NCBI RefSeq assembly: GCF_900094585.1
Contig: NZ_FMAG01000016.1
Span: 1 to 64,000, forward strand
DNA: 64,000 bases
Source of the DNA: Martinezella multihospitum
Lineage (GTDB): Bacteria > Pseudomonadota > Alphaproteobacteria > Rhizobiales > Rhizobiaceae
Direction: 5' to 3'
Numbering within the stretch: the first letter of the stretch is position 1; every line of letters starts with the position of its first letter. Position numbers and translations under genes: made by a program. The notes beneath the pieces are model-generated. The model was not told the origin of the DNA. It worked only from the letters and a program-made list of their open reading frames with translations, and ran no database searches. Positions 16,799 through 25,148 of the stretch are shown here, piece by piece.

Positions 16799-17602
16799 TC
16801 AGCCCCAGGTCAGCGGATCGAGGCGGAGATAGAAGGCGAGACGCGCGCGATCCGGTTCTGCGATCTCCAGGGTTTCGAACAGGATCGAAAAGGCCCTTTG
16901 CCCCTGTTCAGGCGTCGTCCAGTTTTCCTCGGCATTGGCGATCATCAGCGCGAGATCGACATAGCGATCGGCCTTGCCGACGCGGCCGAGATCGATCAGC
17001 CCGGTACATTGCAGGCTATGCGGATCGACCATGAAGTTGGGCATGCAGGCATCGCCATGGCAGAGAACCCTGTCGATGGCCTCCTGATCCAGCCGGACGG
17101 GCAGATCGCGCTCGACGCGATCAATCAGGTCGCAGGCGGGCCTATCCTGATCCTCCGGCGGCAGGAAATCCGGGTTCACCGCATCTCGCGCAACCACATC
17201 CACCGCCTTCGCAAACATCAGCGACAGGCTGCGATCAAAGGGGCATCGATCGACCGGAAGCTCGTGAAGAGCCTTCAGCTGTCGCACCATCGACGGCCAA
17301 GCCTTCAAAAGCGCATCTCCGTCCAGATCGACCGCCGGTATGCCGGGAATTGCAGTCATGACCAGGCAGGCCCCCTCCTCCACCTCACGCCAATCGAGGA
17401 CTTCGGGCACGGCAATGCCCTTGCCTTGCAGCCAAAGCAGCCGGTCGCGCTCTCCGGTAAGGTCAGTCGACCGGGCTGACGACGCGATTTTCGCATAAGC
17501 GAGGCCATCTTCGCGGCGATAGACAAGATCGCCCGATTCGCCCGCCTTTACGCGCGTCCAACGGGCGTTCGTATGCGCGAGCAGTGTCTTTGCAAATTCC
17601 AA
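16799..17602 (-). CDS. APH(3'')-like aminoglycoside phosphotransferase
   Basis: The predicted kinase phosphorylates an aminoglycoside, most likely streptomycin at the 3'' hydroxyl. The 267-residue protein has the nucleotide loop with GESGD (21-25), Lys38, the catalytic loop HGDACMPN (182-189) with Asp184, and GLIDLGRVG with the metal-binding Asp204. Segments such as LLKAWPSM, NPDFLP, LALMIANAEENW and the very end LAFYLRLDPLTWG match my memory of plasmid StrA, APH(3'')-Ib, almost word for word. The gene stands alone, convergent with dnaJ, and lies between two direct copies of a palindromic repeat. No transposase or strB-like partner is next to it. Resistance is inferred. Confidence 0.85.
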   Translation of the reverse strand: MEFAKTLLAHTNARWTRVKAGESGDLVYRREDGLAYAKIASSARSTDLTGERDRLLWLQGKGIAVPEVLDWREVEEGACLVMTAIPGIPAVDLDGDALLKAWPSMVRQLKALHELPVDRCPFDRSLSLMFAKAVDVVARDAVNPDFLPPEDQDRPACDLIDRVERDLPVRLDQEAIDRVLCHGDACMPNFMVDPHSLQCTGLIDLGRVGKADRYVDLALMIANAEENWTTPEQGQRAFSILFETLEIAEPDRARLAFYLRLDPLTWG

Positions 17603-17725
17603 TTGATGCCCCCTTTATCCCAAAACTTTCCCGAGCATAGCGATATAGGTAGTGCCGTGCGCTAATGCCAATATCGGCGGGAATTCAAGCAGATCTCTTC
17701 AAGAGACAAGGATGCCGAATGGCGG

Positions 17726-17800
17726 GCGAATCACCCGCCCTCGTGGTTCGAGACGGCCCATCGGGCCTCCTCACCATGAGGGCTAGTCTTCGCCGAATCA
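17726..17800 (+). repeat. Palindromic repeat, RIME-like copy B
   Basis: This copy repeats GCGAATCACCCGCCCTCGTG, GTTCGAGACGGCCC, CCTCACCATGAGG and GGCTAGTCTTCGCC. It has the same orientation as copy A, so the two copies frame the APH-like gene as direct repeats about 1 kb apart. Confidence 0.7.
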
Positions 17801-17829
17801 ATTTCCTTGGGGCTGGATGCAAGACCTCA

Positions 17830-17872
17830 CTCCACCCTCATCCTGAACCCGTCGAAGGACGAGGGTGGTCCT
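17830..17872. repeat. Palindromic repeat with CACCCTC/GAGGGTG arms
   Basis: CCACCCTCATCCTGAACCC, GTCGAAGGACGAGGGTGG forms an imperfect stem. Sequences with the same GTCGAAGG core are scattered through many alphaproteobacterial intergenic regions. It lies between RIME-like copy B and recF. Confidence 0.55.
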
Positions 17873-17967
17873 AGACGCCACCGACACCGCGATCCAGCGG
17901 CAAAATCCTTGCACTTGCGCAGGGTTCGGCATACCCCTCGGCCATCGATTGCGAATCTTAAGGACTC

Positions 17968-19095
17968 ATGCCGAACAAGGTTTCCATCTCGCGCCTGAAG
18001 CTGACCGACTTCCGCAATTATGCGGCGGCGGCGCTGACGCTTGACGGGCGACACGTGGTGCTGACCGGCGACAATGGCGCGGGCAAAACCAATCTCATGG
18101 AAGCGGTTTCGCTGCTGTCGCCCGGTCGCGGCCTGCGTCGCGCCGCCTATGCCGATGTTACGAGAGTCAACGCAGCGGGAGGATTTTCGATCTTCGCCGA
18201 GCTTGAGGGCATGGAAGGCACCGTCGAGATCGGCACCGGCATCGATACGACCGACGAATCAGCTGCCCGCCGGCTGCGAATCAACGGCACGCCGGCCAAG
18301 ACCGTCGACGAGCTGACCGATCATTTGCGCGTGCTCTGGCTGACCCCGGCGATGGATGGCTTGTTCACCGGTGGTTCTTCCGAGCGGCGCCGCTTTCTCG
18401 ACCGGCTGGTACTCTCGCTCGATCCCGCCCATGGCCGTCGCGCCAGCGATTTCGAGCGCGCCATGCGCAGCCGCAACAAGCTGCTATCCGAAAGCCGATT
18501 CGATCCGTCCTGGCTTGCCGGCATCGAGGAACAGATGGCGAGCCTCGGCATTGCCATGGCGATCGCGCGGCAGGAAATGCTCGGCCTTCTCTCGCGGCTG
18601 ATCGCCGAAACGCGCGAGACGACGCCATTTCCCTCGGCAGCCCTTGAGCTTTCCGGTTTCCTCGACGGACAGTTCGACCGGCCAGCCGTCGACCTGGAAG
18701 ATACCTATGCCGATATGCTGCGCGAAGGGCGTTACCGCGACGCCGCTGCCGGACGTACGCTGGACGGGCCACACCGCGCCGATCTCCTCGTGCGCCACCG
18801 CGAGAAGGACATGGAGGCGGAACGCTGCTCGACGGGCGAACAGAAAGCCTTGCTCGTCGGCCTCATCCTCGCCCATGCGCGTCTGGTCGGCAACCTCACG
18901 GGCTATGCGCCGATCCTGCTGCTCGACGAGATCGCTGCCCACCTCGACGAAGGCCGGCGCGCGGCGCTTTTCGATCTCATCGACGGGCTTGGCGGCCAGG
19001 CCTTCATGACCGGCACCGACAAATCCATGTTCTCCGCCCTTGGCGAACGCGCCCAATTCTTTACCGTGGCGCATGGCGGCATTACGGAATCCTAG
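17968..19095 (+). CDS. recF: DNA replication and repair protein RecF
   Basis: RecF is an SMC-like ATPase that helps load RecA at single-strand gaps together with RecO and RecR. The 375-residue protein has Walker A GDNGAGKT (34-41), an ABC-type signature region STGEQKALLVGLILAHA and Walker B ILLLDEIAAHLDEGRR. The N-terminus VSISRLKLTDFRNYAAA matches the family. It is not next to dnaN or gyrB here, as is common in alphaproteobacteria. moeB follows 36 bases later on the same strand. Its partner RecR is encoded in the same window at 39265. Confidence 0.96.
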   Translation: MPNKVSISRLKLTDFRNYAAAALTLDGRHVVLTGDNGAGKTNLMEAVSLLSPGRGLRRAAYADVTRVNAAGGFSIFAELEGMEGTVEIGTGIDTTDESAARRLRINGTPAKTVDELTDHLRVLWLTPAMDGLFTGGSSERRRFLDRLVLSLDPAHGRRASDFERAMRSRNKLLSESRFDPSWLAGIEEQMASLGIAMAIARQEMLGLLSRLIAETRETTPFPSAALELSGFLDGQFDRPAVDLEDTYADMLREGRYRDAAAGRTLDGPHRADLLVRHREKDMEAERCSTGEQKALLVGLILAHARLVGNLTGYAPILLLDEIAAHLDEGRRAALFDLIDGLGGQAFMTGTDKSMFSALGERAQFFTVAHGGITES

Positions 19096-19131
19096 CGGCT
19101 CCTTCGCCGCGATTGTGATAGAGTTGCGCCC

Positions 19132-19902
19132 ATGGATCCTTTGAACTCAGACGAAATCGCCCGCTATCACCGCCATATCCTCCTGCCGGAGGTGGGCGGC
19201 GCCGGTCAGCAACGATTGAAAGCGGCGCGCGTGCTTGTCATCGGCGCCGGCGGCCTTGGTGCGCCGGTGCTGCAATATCTCGCCGCTGCCGGCGTCGGCA
19301 CGCTCGGCATTGCCGATGACGACCGCGTTTCGCTGTCCAACCTGCAGCGGCAGGTGATTCACGATACTGGCACCATCGGCGAGATGAAGACGCAGAGCGC
19401 GGCCGATGCCATTGCGCGGCTAAACCCGCATGTGCGGGTCATCCGCTTCGAGGAGCGGTTCAGCCTTGAGACAGCAGCGCGGCACCTTGCCGGTTTCGAT
19501 CTCGTCATCGACGGCTCTGACAATTTTGACACGCGCTACGCCGCCGCCGATGCGACAGAAGCCGCCCATCTGCCGCTGGTGACTGGTGCCGTCGGGCGAT
19601 TCGATGGGTCCGTCACGACGTTGAAGCCCTATGAAAGCGATGCGGACGGCAACCTCAATCCGCGCTATCGCGATCTCTTCCCGGCACCGCCGCCGGAGGG
19701 TCTCATCCCCAGCTGCGCGGAAGCCGGCATCATCGGCGCGCTGACGGGTGTCATCGGCACGCTGATGGCGATGGAGGCGATCAAGCTCATCACAGGCATC
19801 GGAGAACCGCTGATCGGCCGACTGCTGCTCTATGACGGGCTTTCGGCGCGATTCGAGACTGTGCGCTACAAGCGCAAGAAAGTGCGTATTGCTGCGGAGT
19901 GA
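19132..19902 (+). CDS. moeB: Molybdopterin-synthase adenylyltransferase-like protein (MoeB/ThiF family)
   Basis: MoeB activates the C-terminus of the MoaD sulfur carrier by adenylation during molybdenum cofactor synthesis. The 256-residue protein has the nucleotide loop VIGAGGLGAPVLQYLAAAG, the Arg-containing NLQRQVIHD and the catalytic DGSDNFDTR. E. coli MoeB holds zinc with two CxxC pairs. Here only one Cys remains near the first site (PSCAEAG), and the C-terminal pair is replaced by a Lys/Arg-rich end (YKRKKVRIAAE). It may therefore lack zinc, or serve a related carrier such as ThiS; moeB is the best name but not certain. Confidence 0.82.
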   Translation: MDPLNSDEIARYHRHILLPEVGGAGQQRLKAARVLVIGAGGLGAPVLQYLAAAGVGTLGIADDDRVSLSNLQRQVIHDTGTIGEMKTQSAADAIARLNPHVRVIRFEERFSLETAARHLAGFDLVIDGSDNFDTRYAAADATEAAHLPLVTGAVGRFDGSVTTLKPYESDADGNLNPRYRDLFPAPPPEGLIPSCAEAGIIGALTGVIGTLMAMEAIKLITGIGEPLIGRLLLYDGLSARFETVRYKRKKVRIAAE

Positions 19903-19920
19903 TACACCTCTATCGGTGGC

Positions 19921-19985
19921 CCTCACCCGCCCTCGTGGTTCGAGACGGCCCTTCGGGCCTCCTCACCATGAGGGGCTAGCCTTCT
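19921..19985 (+). repeat. Palindromic repeat, RIME-like copy C
   Basis: CCTCACCCGCCCTCGTGG, TTCGAGACGGCCC, CCTCACCATGAGGGGCTAG repeats the core of copies A and B in the same orientation. It starts 18 bases after the moeB stop codon. Confidence 0.7.
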
Positions 19986-20054
19986 TGTTCCGGCGCTAAG
20001 GAGAGCTACCTCCTCGCTTCGCCGCCAGTGAGTGGCATCGGCATCGAAGTCCGG

Positions 20055-20135
20055 GGCCTCTCCACCTTACCCTGAGGTGCGGAGGCTCCTGAGCTTGTCG
20101 AAGGGCCGAAGCCTCGAAGGGCGAGGTGGCCCCTT
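20055..20135. repeat. Degenerate palindromic repeat before the MurA homologue end
   Basis: CCACCTTACCCTGAGGTGCG and GCCTCGAAGGGCGAGGTGG form the outer arms of an imperfect stem, with GAGCTTGTCGAAGGGCCGA inside. It is related to the repeat at 17830. Together with copy C it fills the convergent gap between moeB and the MurA homologue. Confidence 0.55.
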
Positions 20136-20186
20136 GGCCTGCAAATGCAACAAAGCCGACCACAGCTACCGATCCTCTAAAAAGGA

Positions 20187-21500
20187 TCACGCCTCGCGTG
20201 GCGGGATGCGGGTGATGCGGGCACCCATGGCGTTCAGCCGTTCCTCGATGCGCTCATAGCCGCGCTCGATCTGCTGGGCATTGTTGATGACGCTCGTGCC
20301 TTCGGCGCACATGGCAGCGATCAGCATCGCCATGCCGGCGCGAATGTCAGGGCTTTCGAGCTGAGCGGCGCGCAGCTTCGACGGGCCAGCGACGATGGCG
20401 CGATGCGGGTCGCACAACACGATGCGGGCGCCCATGGCTATCAGTTTGTCGACGAAGAACATGCGGCTTTCGAACATTTTCTCGAACATCAGCACAACGC
20501 CATCGCATTGCGAGGCGGTGACGATGGCGATCGACATGGTGTCAGCCGGAAAGGCAGGCCAGGGCTGATCCTCGATCTTCGGAATATGACCGCCGAAATC
20601 GGGCTGGATCTTCATTTCCTGACCGGAGCGGATGATGAGATCGTCGCCATCGATCTGACAGCGGATGCCCAGGCGCTCGAAGGTCATCAGCGTGGAACGG
20701 AGATGCTCGACCCCCGCACGGCGAATGGTGATTTCCGAGCCGGTGACGGCGGCAAGGCCGATCAGCGAGCCAACTTCATTGTGGTCCGGGCCGATGCGAT
20801 GCGACGCGCCGCCGAGCCGCTGACCACCATGGATGGTCATCATATTGGTGCCGACGCCCTCGATTCGAGCGCCCATGGCTATCAGGAACCGCGCCAAATC
20901 CTGAACATGTGGCTCGGAGGCGCAATTGCGCAGGATCGTCGTCCCCTCGGCGAAGACGGCAGCACAAAGCGCATTTTCCGTTGCCGTCACCGAAGGTTCA
21001 TCAAGGAAGACGTCGGCGCCGCGCAAGCCTTCCGTGCGGAAGCTGTAGACGCTGTTGACCTCGATTTTCGTGCCGAGCTGCTCCAACGCCAGGAAATGCG
21101 TATCGACCCGCCGGCGGCCGATGACATCGCCGCCGGGCGGCGGCAGGGTGATCTCGCCACAGCGCGCCAGCATCGGACCGGCAAGCAGAATGGAAGCACG
21201 AATGCGGGCACAGAGATCGGGATCGAGGTTGGCAGGACGCAGCTCGCGCGCCTCGATCTCAAGCTCATTGCGGCCAAGCCAGCGTACCTTCGCACCGACC
21301 GACTGGATCAGCTCCACCAGTGCTTCGACATCGCGGATGCGCGGCACGTTGCTCAGCTCGACGCGTTGATCGGTCAGAAGCGACGCGGCGATGATCGGCA
21401 ATGCGGCGTTCTTGTTGCCGCTCGGTTCGATCTCGCCCGACAGCTTGAAGCCGCCCTCGACCACATATTGAATCCGCTCATGCGGCAGCGCACGCGCCAT
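20187..21500 (-). CDS. MurA-family enolpyruvyl transferase with Asp at the catalytic Cys position
   Basis: MurA transfers enolpyruvate from PEP to UDP-GlcNAc, the first committed step of peptidoglycan synthesis. The 437-residue protein keeps the PEP-site Lys in SGNKNAAL (Lys30), the Asp in PAFPADTMS and the Arg in SPDIRAGMA. The usual catalytic Cys loop GGCAIG reads GGDVIG, with Asp125. Asp at this place is known in mycobacterial and chlamydial MurA, where the enzyme works but resists fosfomycin. The ATG at 21500 has GGAAGGGCGG upstream. Rhizobia usually carry another, Cys-type MurA elsewhere, so this may be a paralogue; that is from memory. Confidence 0.85.
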   Translation of the reverse strand: MARALPHERIQYVVEGGFKLSGEIEPSGNKNAALPIIAASLLTDQRVELSNVPRIRDVEALVELIQSVGAKVRWLGRNELEIEARELRPANLDPDLCARIRASILLAGPMLARCGEITLPPPGGDVIGRRRVDTHFLALEQLGTKIEVNSVYSFRTEGLRGADVFLDEPSVTATENALCAAVFAEGTTILRNCASEPHVQDLARFLIAMGARIEGVGTNMMTIHGGQRLGGASHRIGPDHNEVGSLIGLAAVTGSEITIRRAGVEHLRSTLMTFERLGIRCQIDGDDLIIRSGQEMKIQPDFGGHIPKIEDQPWPAFPADTMSIAIVTASQCDGVVLMFEKMFESRMFFVDKLIAMGARIVLCDPHRAIVAGPSKLRAAQLESPDIRAGMAMLIAAMCAEGTSVINNAQQIERGYERIEERLNAMGARITRIPPREA

Positions 21501-21642
21501 TGTTTCCGCCCTTCCTGATTTGTGTTTGTGGTCACCTCTGGGCCGGCTTTGTGACATGCACATGACCGGCGAGTGGGAAGTGCGATCAAATTTGCAGCCG
21601 AATATTCAGCCGCGTTTCGGCGGGCGAATCAGCGGGCTTCGA

Positions 21643-22644
21643 TCACCGAAACGGCAGCACGCGATTGGGCGGACGATGACCGTCGATGAAGGTGCGGATG
21701 TTGATGATGACCTTGTCGCCCATGTCGATGCGGCCCTCGAGCGTGGCCGAACTCATATGCGGCAGGATCACCACCTTGCCCTCGTTGGCGAGCTTTACCA
21801 GCTTCGGATTGACCGCCGGTTCGTTCTCGAACACGTCGAGGCCGGCGCCGGCAATCTTGCCCTCGCGCAGGATCTTGATCAGCGCCGTCTCGTCGATGAC
21901 GTCGCCGCGCGCCGTGTTGACGATGTAGCTCGTCGGCTGCAGCAGCGCGAGACGCCGGGCCGAGATCAGATGATAGGTGGCCGGGGTCGACGGGCAATTG
22001 ACAGAGACGATATCGACACGGGCGAGCATCTGGTCGAGGCTGTCCCAATAGGTCGCCTCCAGCTCGTCCTCGGTCGCCGGGTTGACTCGTTTGCGATTGT
22101 GATAGTGGATCGAGAGGCCGAAGGCCTTGGCGCGGCGGGCAACTGCGGTGCCAATCCGCCCCATGCCGACGATGCCGATTCGCTTGCCGTGAATGCGGCG
22201 ACCAAGCATCCAGGTGGGCGACCATCCGGCCCAATCGCCGGGATTGTCTGTGAGAACGCGCGCACCTTCCGCCAGCCGCCGCGGGACGGCGAGGATCAGC
22301 GCCATCGTCATGTCGGCCGTGTCTTCGGTCAGCACGTTGGGCGTGTTCGTCACAGTGATGCCGCGACGGGCAGCAGCCTCGACATCGATATGATCGGTGC
22401 CGTTGGAGAAGCTGGCGATCAGCTTCATCTGCGGGCCGGCTTCCTCGATGATCTCGGCGTCGATGCGGTCGGTGACCGTCGGCACCAGCACATCGACATC
22501 ACGAACGGCCTGGATCAACTCGTCCTTCGTGCGCGGGCGATCATCGATGTTGAGCTCGGCATCGAAGAGCTCGCGCATGCGCGTCTCCACCGCATCAGGC
22601 AGTTTGCGCGTGACGTAGACCTTCGGTTTTTTCTTCGTCGTCAT
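21643..22644 (-). CDS. D-2-hydroxyacid dehydrogenase (glyoxylate/hydroxypyruvate reductase type)
   Basis: This NAD(P)-dependent enzyme probably reduces glyoxylate, hydroxypyruvate or a similar 2-oxoacid. The 333-residue protein has the nucleotide motif GIVGMGRIGTAVARRAKAFG and the catalytic trio typical of the family: Arg in NTARGDVID, Glu in VFENEPAV and His in LPHMSSAT. The first two residues after Met are followed by a Lys-rich TKKKPKVYVTRKLP start. The gene lies on the same strand as the MurA homologue, 142 bases upstream, and is divergent from the SH3 gene. The exact substrate cannot be set from sequence. Confidence 0.9.
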   Translation of the reverse strand: MTTKKKPKVYVTRKLPDAVETRMRELFDAELNIDDRPRTKDELIQAVRDVDVLVPTVTDRIDAEIIEEAGPQMKLIASFSNGTDHIDVEAAARRGITVTNTPNVLTEDTADMTMALILAVPRRLAEGARVLTDNPGDWAGWSPTWMLGRRIHGKRIGIVGMGRIGTAVARRAKAFGLSIHYHNRKRVNPATEDELEATYWDSLDQMLARVDIVSVNCPSTPATYHLISARRLALLQPTSYIVNTARGDVIDETALIKILREGKIAGAGLDVFENEPAVNPKLVKLANEGKVVILPHMSSATLEGRIDMGDKVIINIRTFIDGHRPPNRVLPFR

Positions 22645-22836
22645 GGCGAGCGGCGATGCCTTGTTCAGATGTTCTTAACCAAGAAGCGGGATAATTTTCC
22701 CGTTCCGGGCATTTCTACCAGACCCGCAGGCGAAGACAAATAAAACTCGCTGACGCGATCCGAGGATTTGCCGCTTACCGGAGCGAAAGGTCGCCGGAAC
22801 GGCGCGCCTTTGTCATGACGAACGAACGGAAATCCC

Positions 22837-23376
22837 ATGCGTGGCAACGTCTTGAAGTCCTGCGCCATTTTCGCAATCGGCCTGATGATGGCTGCTGCGT
22901 CAGCCGATCTTGCCGCCGCCCAGGCCGCCAAGGGGCCGAGCGGCCTGCCGCTGCCGCGCTTCGTCACGCTGAAGTCGAAGCGGGTCAACCTGCGCATCGG
23001 CCCGAGCGCTGATTACGCCGTGTCGTGGCTCTATCTCAAGCAGGGCCTGCCGGTCGAAATCATCCAGGAATATGATAATTGGCGGCGCGTGCGCGATGCC
23101 GACGGCACGGAGGGCTGGGTCAACCAGTCGCTGCTGTCCGGCCAGCGTTCGGCGATCGCCGCTCCCTGGATGAAGGGCAAGGGCAAAGCCGTTTTCGTCA
23201 ACATGCGCCGCGAATCCCAACCATCCGCGGCCGTCATCGCCAAGCTTCAGCCCGGCGTGATGATGACCATCAAGGAATGCACCGGCGACTGGTGCCTCGC
23301 GAGTGCCGACGGCACCGAGGGATGGGTCGCGCAATCCGAGATCTGGGGCGCTTACCCCGGCGAGGCCTTCAAGTAA
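22837..23376 (+). CDS. Exported protein with two SH3-like domains
   Basis: The 179-residue protein has a signal peptide (about 1-28, hydrophobic core IFAIGLMMAAASA). Two bacterial SH3-type domains follow, each with an N-[LM]-R segment and a DGTEGWV turn: VNLRIGPSADYAVSWLYL with DGTEGWVNQSLL, and VNMRRESQPSAAVIAKL with DGTEGWVAQSEI. It resembles the DUF1058/SH3_4 group. It would act in the periplasm or at the cell wall. A second SH3 protein is encoded at 8383, but the two share only the domain type. Confidence 0.85.
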   Translation: MRGNVLKSCAIFAIGLMMAAASADLAAAQAAKGPSGLPLPRFVTLKSKRVNLRIGPSADYAVSWLYLKQGLPVEIIQEYDNWRRVRDADGTEGWVNQSLLSGQRSAIAAPWMKGKGKAVFVNMRRESQPSAAVIAKLQPGVMMTIKECTGDWCLASADGTEGWVAQSEIWGAYPGEAFK

Positions 23377-23461
23377 CGACCGCTCGCTTGGCGCCGAACG
23401 CAGCCATGCGACTTTCGCGGCGTAATGCTATATCCGGCATAAGAAACGGAGACCGGTTATC

Positions 23462-24073
23462 TTGGGGTATGTGCTCGGCGTTCTCGGCGTTGCAATCGCT
23501 ACGTTCACATCAACGAACATAGACGATATTTTCGTGCTGCTCGGCTTCTTTGCCGATCCGAAGTTCCGATTGAGGCAGATCATTGTCGGTCAATATCTCG
23601 GTATCGGCGTTCTTTACGGCGTCAGCGCCATCGCTTCATTGCTCGCTCTCGTCATTCCGGCCACCTATATCGGCTTGCTCGGCTTTGCACCAATCTACTT
23701 CGGCCTGAGGAGGTTGTGGGAGCTCTGGAACGGCGTCGAGACCGACGACAATCCGGAAGATCACACCAAAGCGTCGGCTGGGCATGGAAACATCATGGCG
23801 GTCACGTTGGTGACGATCGCCAATGGCGGCGACAACATCAGCGTCTATACACCTCTCTTTGCCACGCGCTCCGCCTATGAGGTGCTGACCATCGGCTGTA
23901 TCTTCGCTGTGCTGACGGCAATCTGGCTTGTTACCGCGCACTCTCTCGTCAATCATCCGACAATCGGCGCCCCGATCAGGCGCCACGGACACAGGATCGT
24001 GCCGTTCGTTCTGATCGCGCTCGGTATTCTGATCCTGTATGAGGCCGAGACGATATCGCTCTTCTGGCGTTAG
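23462..24073 (+). CDS. CadD-family transporter (cadmium resistance type)
   Basis: The 203-residue membrane protein matches the CadD family, whose members export or sequester cadmium or related cations. The first membrane segment includes FTSTNIDDIFVLLGFF with the conserved acidic pair, and ANGGDNISVYTPLFA is the second conserved acidic loop. About five or six hydrophobic segments are visible. A His/Asp-rich loop (about 92-115) lies in the middle. The start is a TTG at 23462 preceded by GGAG. It stands alone with its own terminator and no metal-sensing regulator beside it, so the cation is not certain. Confidence 0.82.
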   Translation: MGYVLGVLGVAIATFTSTNIDDIFVLLGFFADPKFRLRQIIVGQYLGIGVLYGVSAIASLLALVIPATYIGLLGFAPIYFGLRRLWELWNGVETDDNPEDHTKASAGHGNIMAVTLVTIANGGDNISVYTPLFATRSAYEVLTIGCIFAVLTAIWLVTAHSLVNHPTIGAPIRRHGHRIVPFVLIALGILILYEAETISLFWR

Positions 24074-24096
24074 TGGAGGCAGCCAACATCAAAAGC

Positions 24097-24131
24097 AAAA
24101 GCCGCCCGACGCTGTGCGACGGGCGGCTTTT
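24097..24131. terminator. Bidirectional terminator between convergent genes
   Basis: A 12-bp stem (AAAAGCCGCCCG / CGGGCGGCTTTT) lies between the CadD-like gene and the PfkB kinase gene. It carries A/T runs on both sides, so it can serve both strands. Confidence 0.85.
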
Positions 24132-24155
24132 GCGATCATCAACAATGATTCCCAC

Positions 24156-25148
24156 TCAGAGCAGACCGAATTCCTTCCCGGCGTCCGAGAGTGACCGCAT
24201 CGGCCGTGGGCCGATCTGTTCGATGACTATGGCCGCGGCGAGGTTACCGAGCCTGGCGCAATCCTCCAGGCCGCGGCCCTGCGTATAGCCGAACAGGAAG
24301 CCGGCGGCGAAGAGATCGCCGGCGCCAGTCGTATCGACTCGCTCCTCGATCGGATGGGCATCGACGACATAGCGCTCGTTGCCGCGCACGATCACGGCGC
24401 CGTCCTTGCCCGTCGTCACGGCGGCGATCTTGCAATCAGCAGATATCAGCTTCAATGCCTTGTCAAAATCATCGGTCTCGTAGAGCGACAAAGCTTCATC
24501 GCGATTGGCAAAGACGATATCGACGGTGCCGGAGCGCATGAGATCGAGGAACTCGTCGCGGTAGCGACCGACGCAGAAGCTGTCGGAGAGCGTCATCGAC
24601 ATTTCCCGGCCATTGGCATGGGCTATGCGGGCGCATTCGCGGATAGCTTCCTTGGCGCGCGGCGGATCCCAGAGATAGCCTTCGAAATAGGTCACCTTGG
24701 CATCGGCAACGACCTCTTCCTCGACGTCTTCGGGGCCAAGTTCGACGCAGGCGCCGAGATAGGTGTTCATGGAGCGCTCGCCATCCTCGGTGACGAAGAT
24801 CATCGAACGGGCGGTTGGCGGAAAAGTGCCCTTCGCCTTGGTTTCGTAATGCACGCCCTGGGCGCGAATATCGTGCGCGAAGATCTCTCCGAGCTGGTCT
24901 TCGGCGACCTTGCCGAAATAGGCTGCCCTGCCGCCGAAATTCGCGACACCCGCAGCCGTGTTGCCAGCGCTGCCGCCAGAGGCTTCCAGCGCCGGTCCCA
25001 TGCGCGAATAAAGAAGCTCGGCGCGCTCGGCGTCGATGAGGTTCATCGCGGCCTTGGTGATCTTGTTGTCGATCAGGAACTGATCATTGCAACGGGCGAT
25101 AATGTCGACGATGGCATTGCCAACGGTCAGTACATCGAAGCGAGTCAT
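24156..25148 (-). CDS. PfkB-family kinase, adenosine kinase type
   Basis: This 330-residue sugar or nucleoside kinase probably phosphorylates adenosine. It has the N-terminal PfkB region GNAIVDIIAR, the substrate loop GGSAGNTAAGVANFGG and the second signature DTTGAGDLFAAGFLFG, with the catalytic Asp in GAGD. Similar rhizobial proteins are annotated as adenosine kinase; the specificity is not proven by the motifs. The gene is monocistronic, convergent with the CadD-like gene, and its promoter lies in the gap to 25546. Confidence 0.88.
   Translation of the reverse strand: MTRFDVLTVGNAIVDIIARCNDQFLIDNKITKAAMNLIDAERAELLYSRMGPALEASGGSAGNTAAGVANFGGRAAYFGKVAEDQLGEIFAHDIRAQGVHYETKAKGTFPPTARSMIFVTEDGERSMNTYLGACVELGPEDVEEEVVADAKVTYFEGYLWDPPRAKEAIRECARIAHANGREMSMTLSDSFCVGRYRDEFLDLMRSGTVDIVFANRDEALSLYETDDFDKALKLISADCKIAAVTTGKDGAVIVRGNERYVVDAHPIEERVDTTGAGDLFAAGFLFGYTQGRGLEDCARLGNLAAAIVIEQIGPRPMRSLSDAGKEFGLL

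Larger units (their letters stand above)
17603..17967. other. Intergenic region between the APH-like gene and recF
   Basis: These 365 bases contain RIME-like copy B (17726-17800) and a second palindrome (17830-17872). A short AT-rich stretch at 17610-17650 is the likely promoter of the APH-like gene. The last 90 bases should hold the recF promoter. No gene is supported. Confidence 0.5.
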
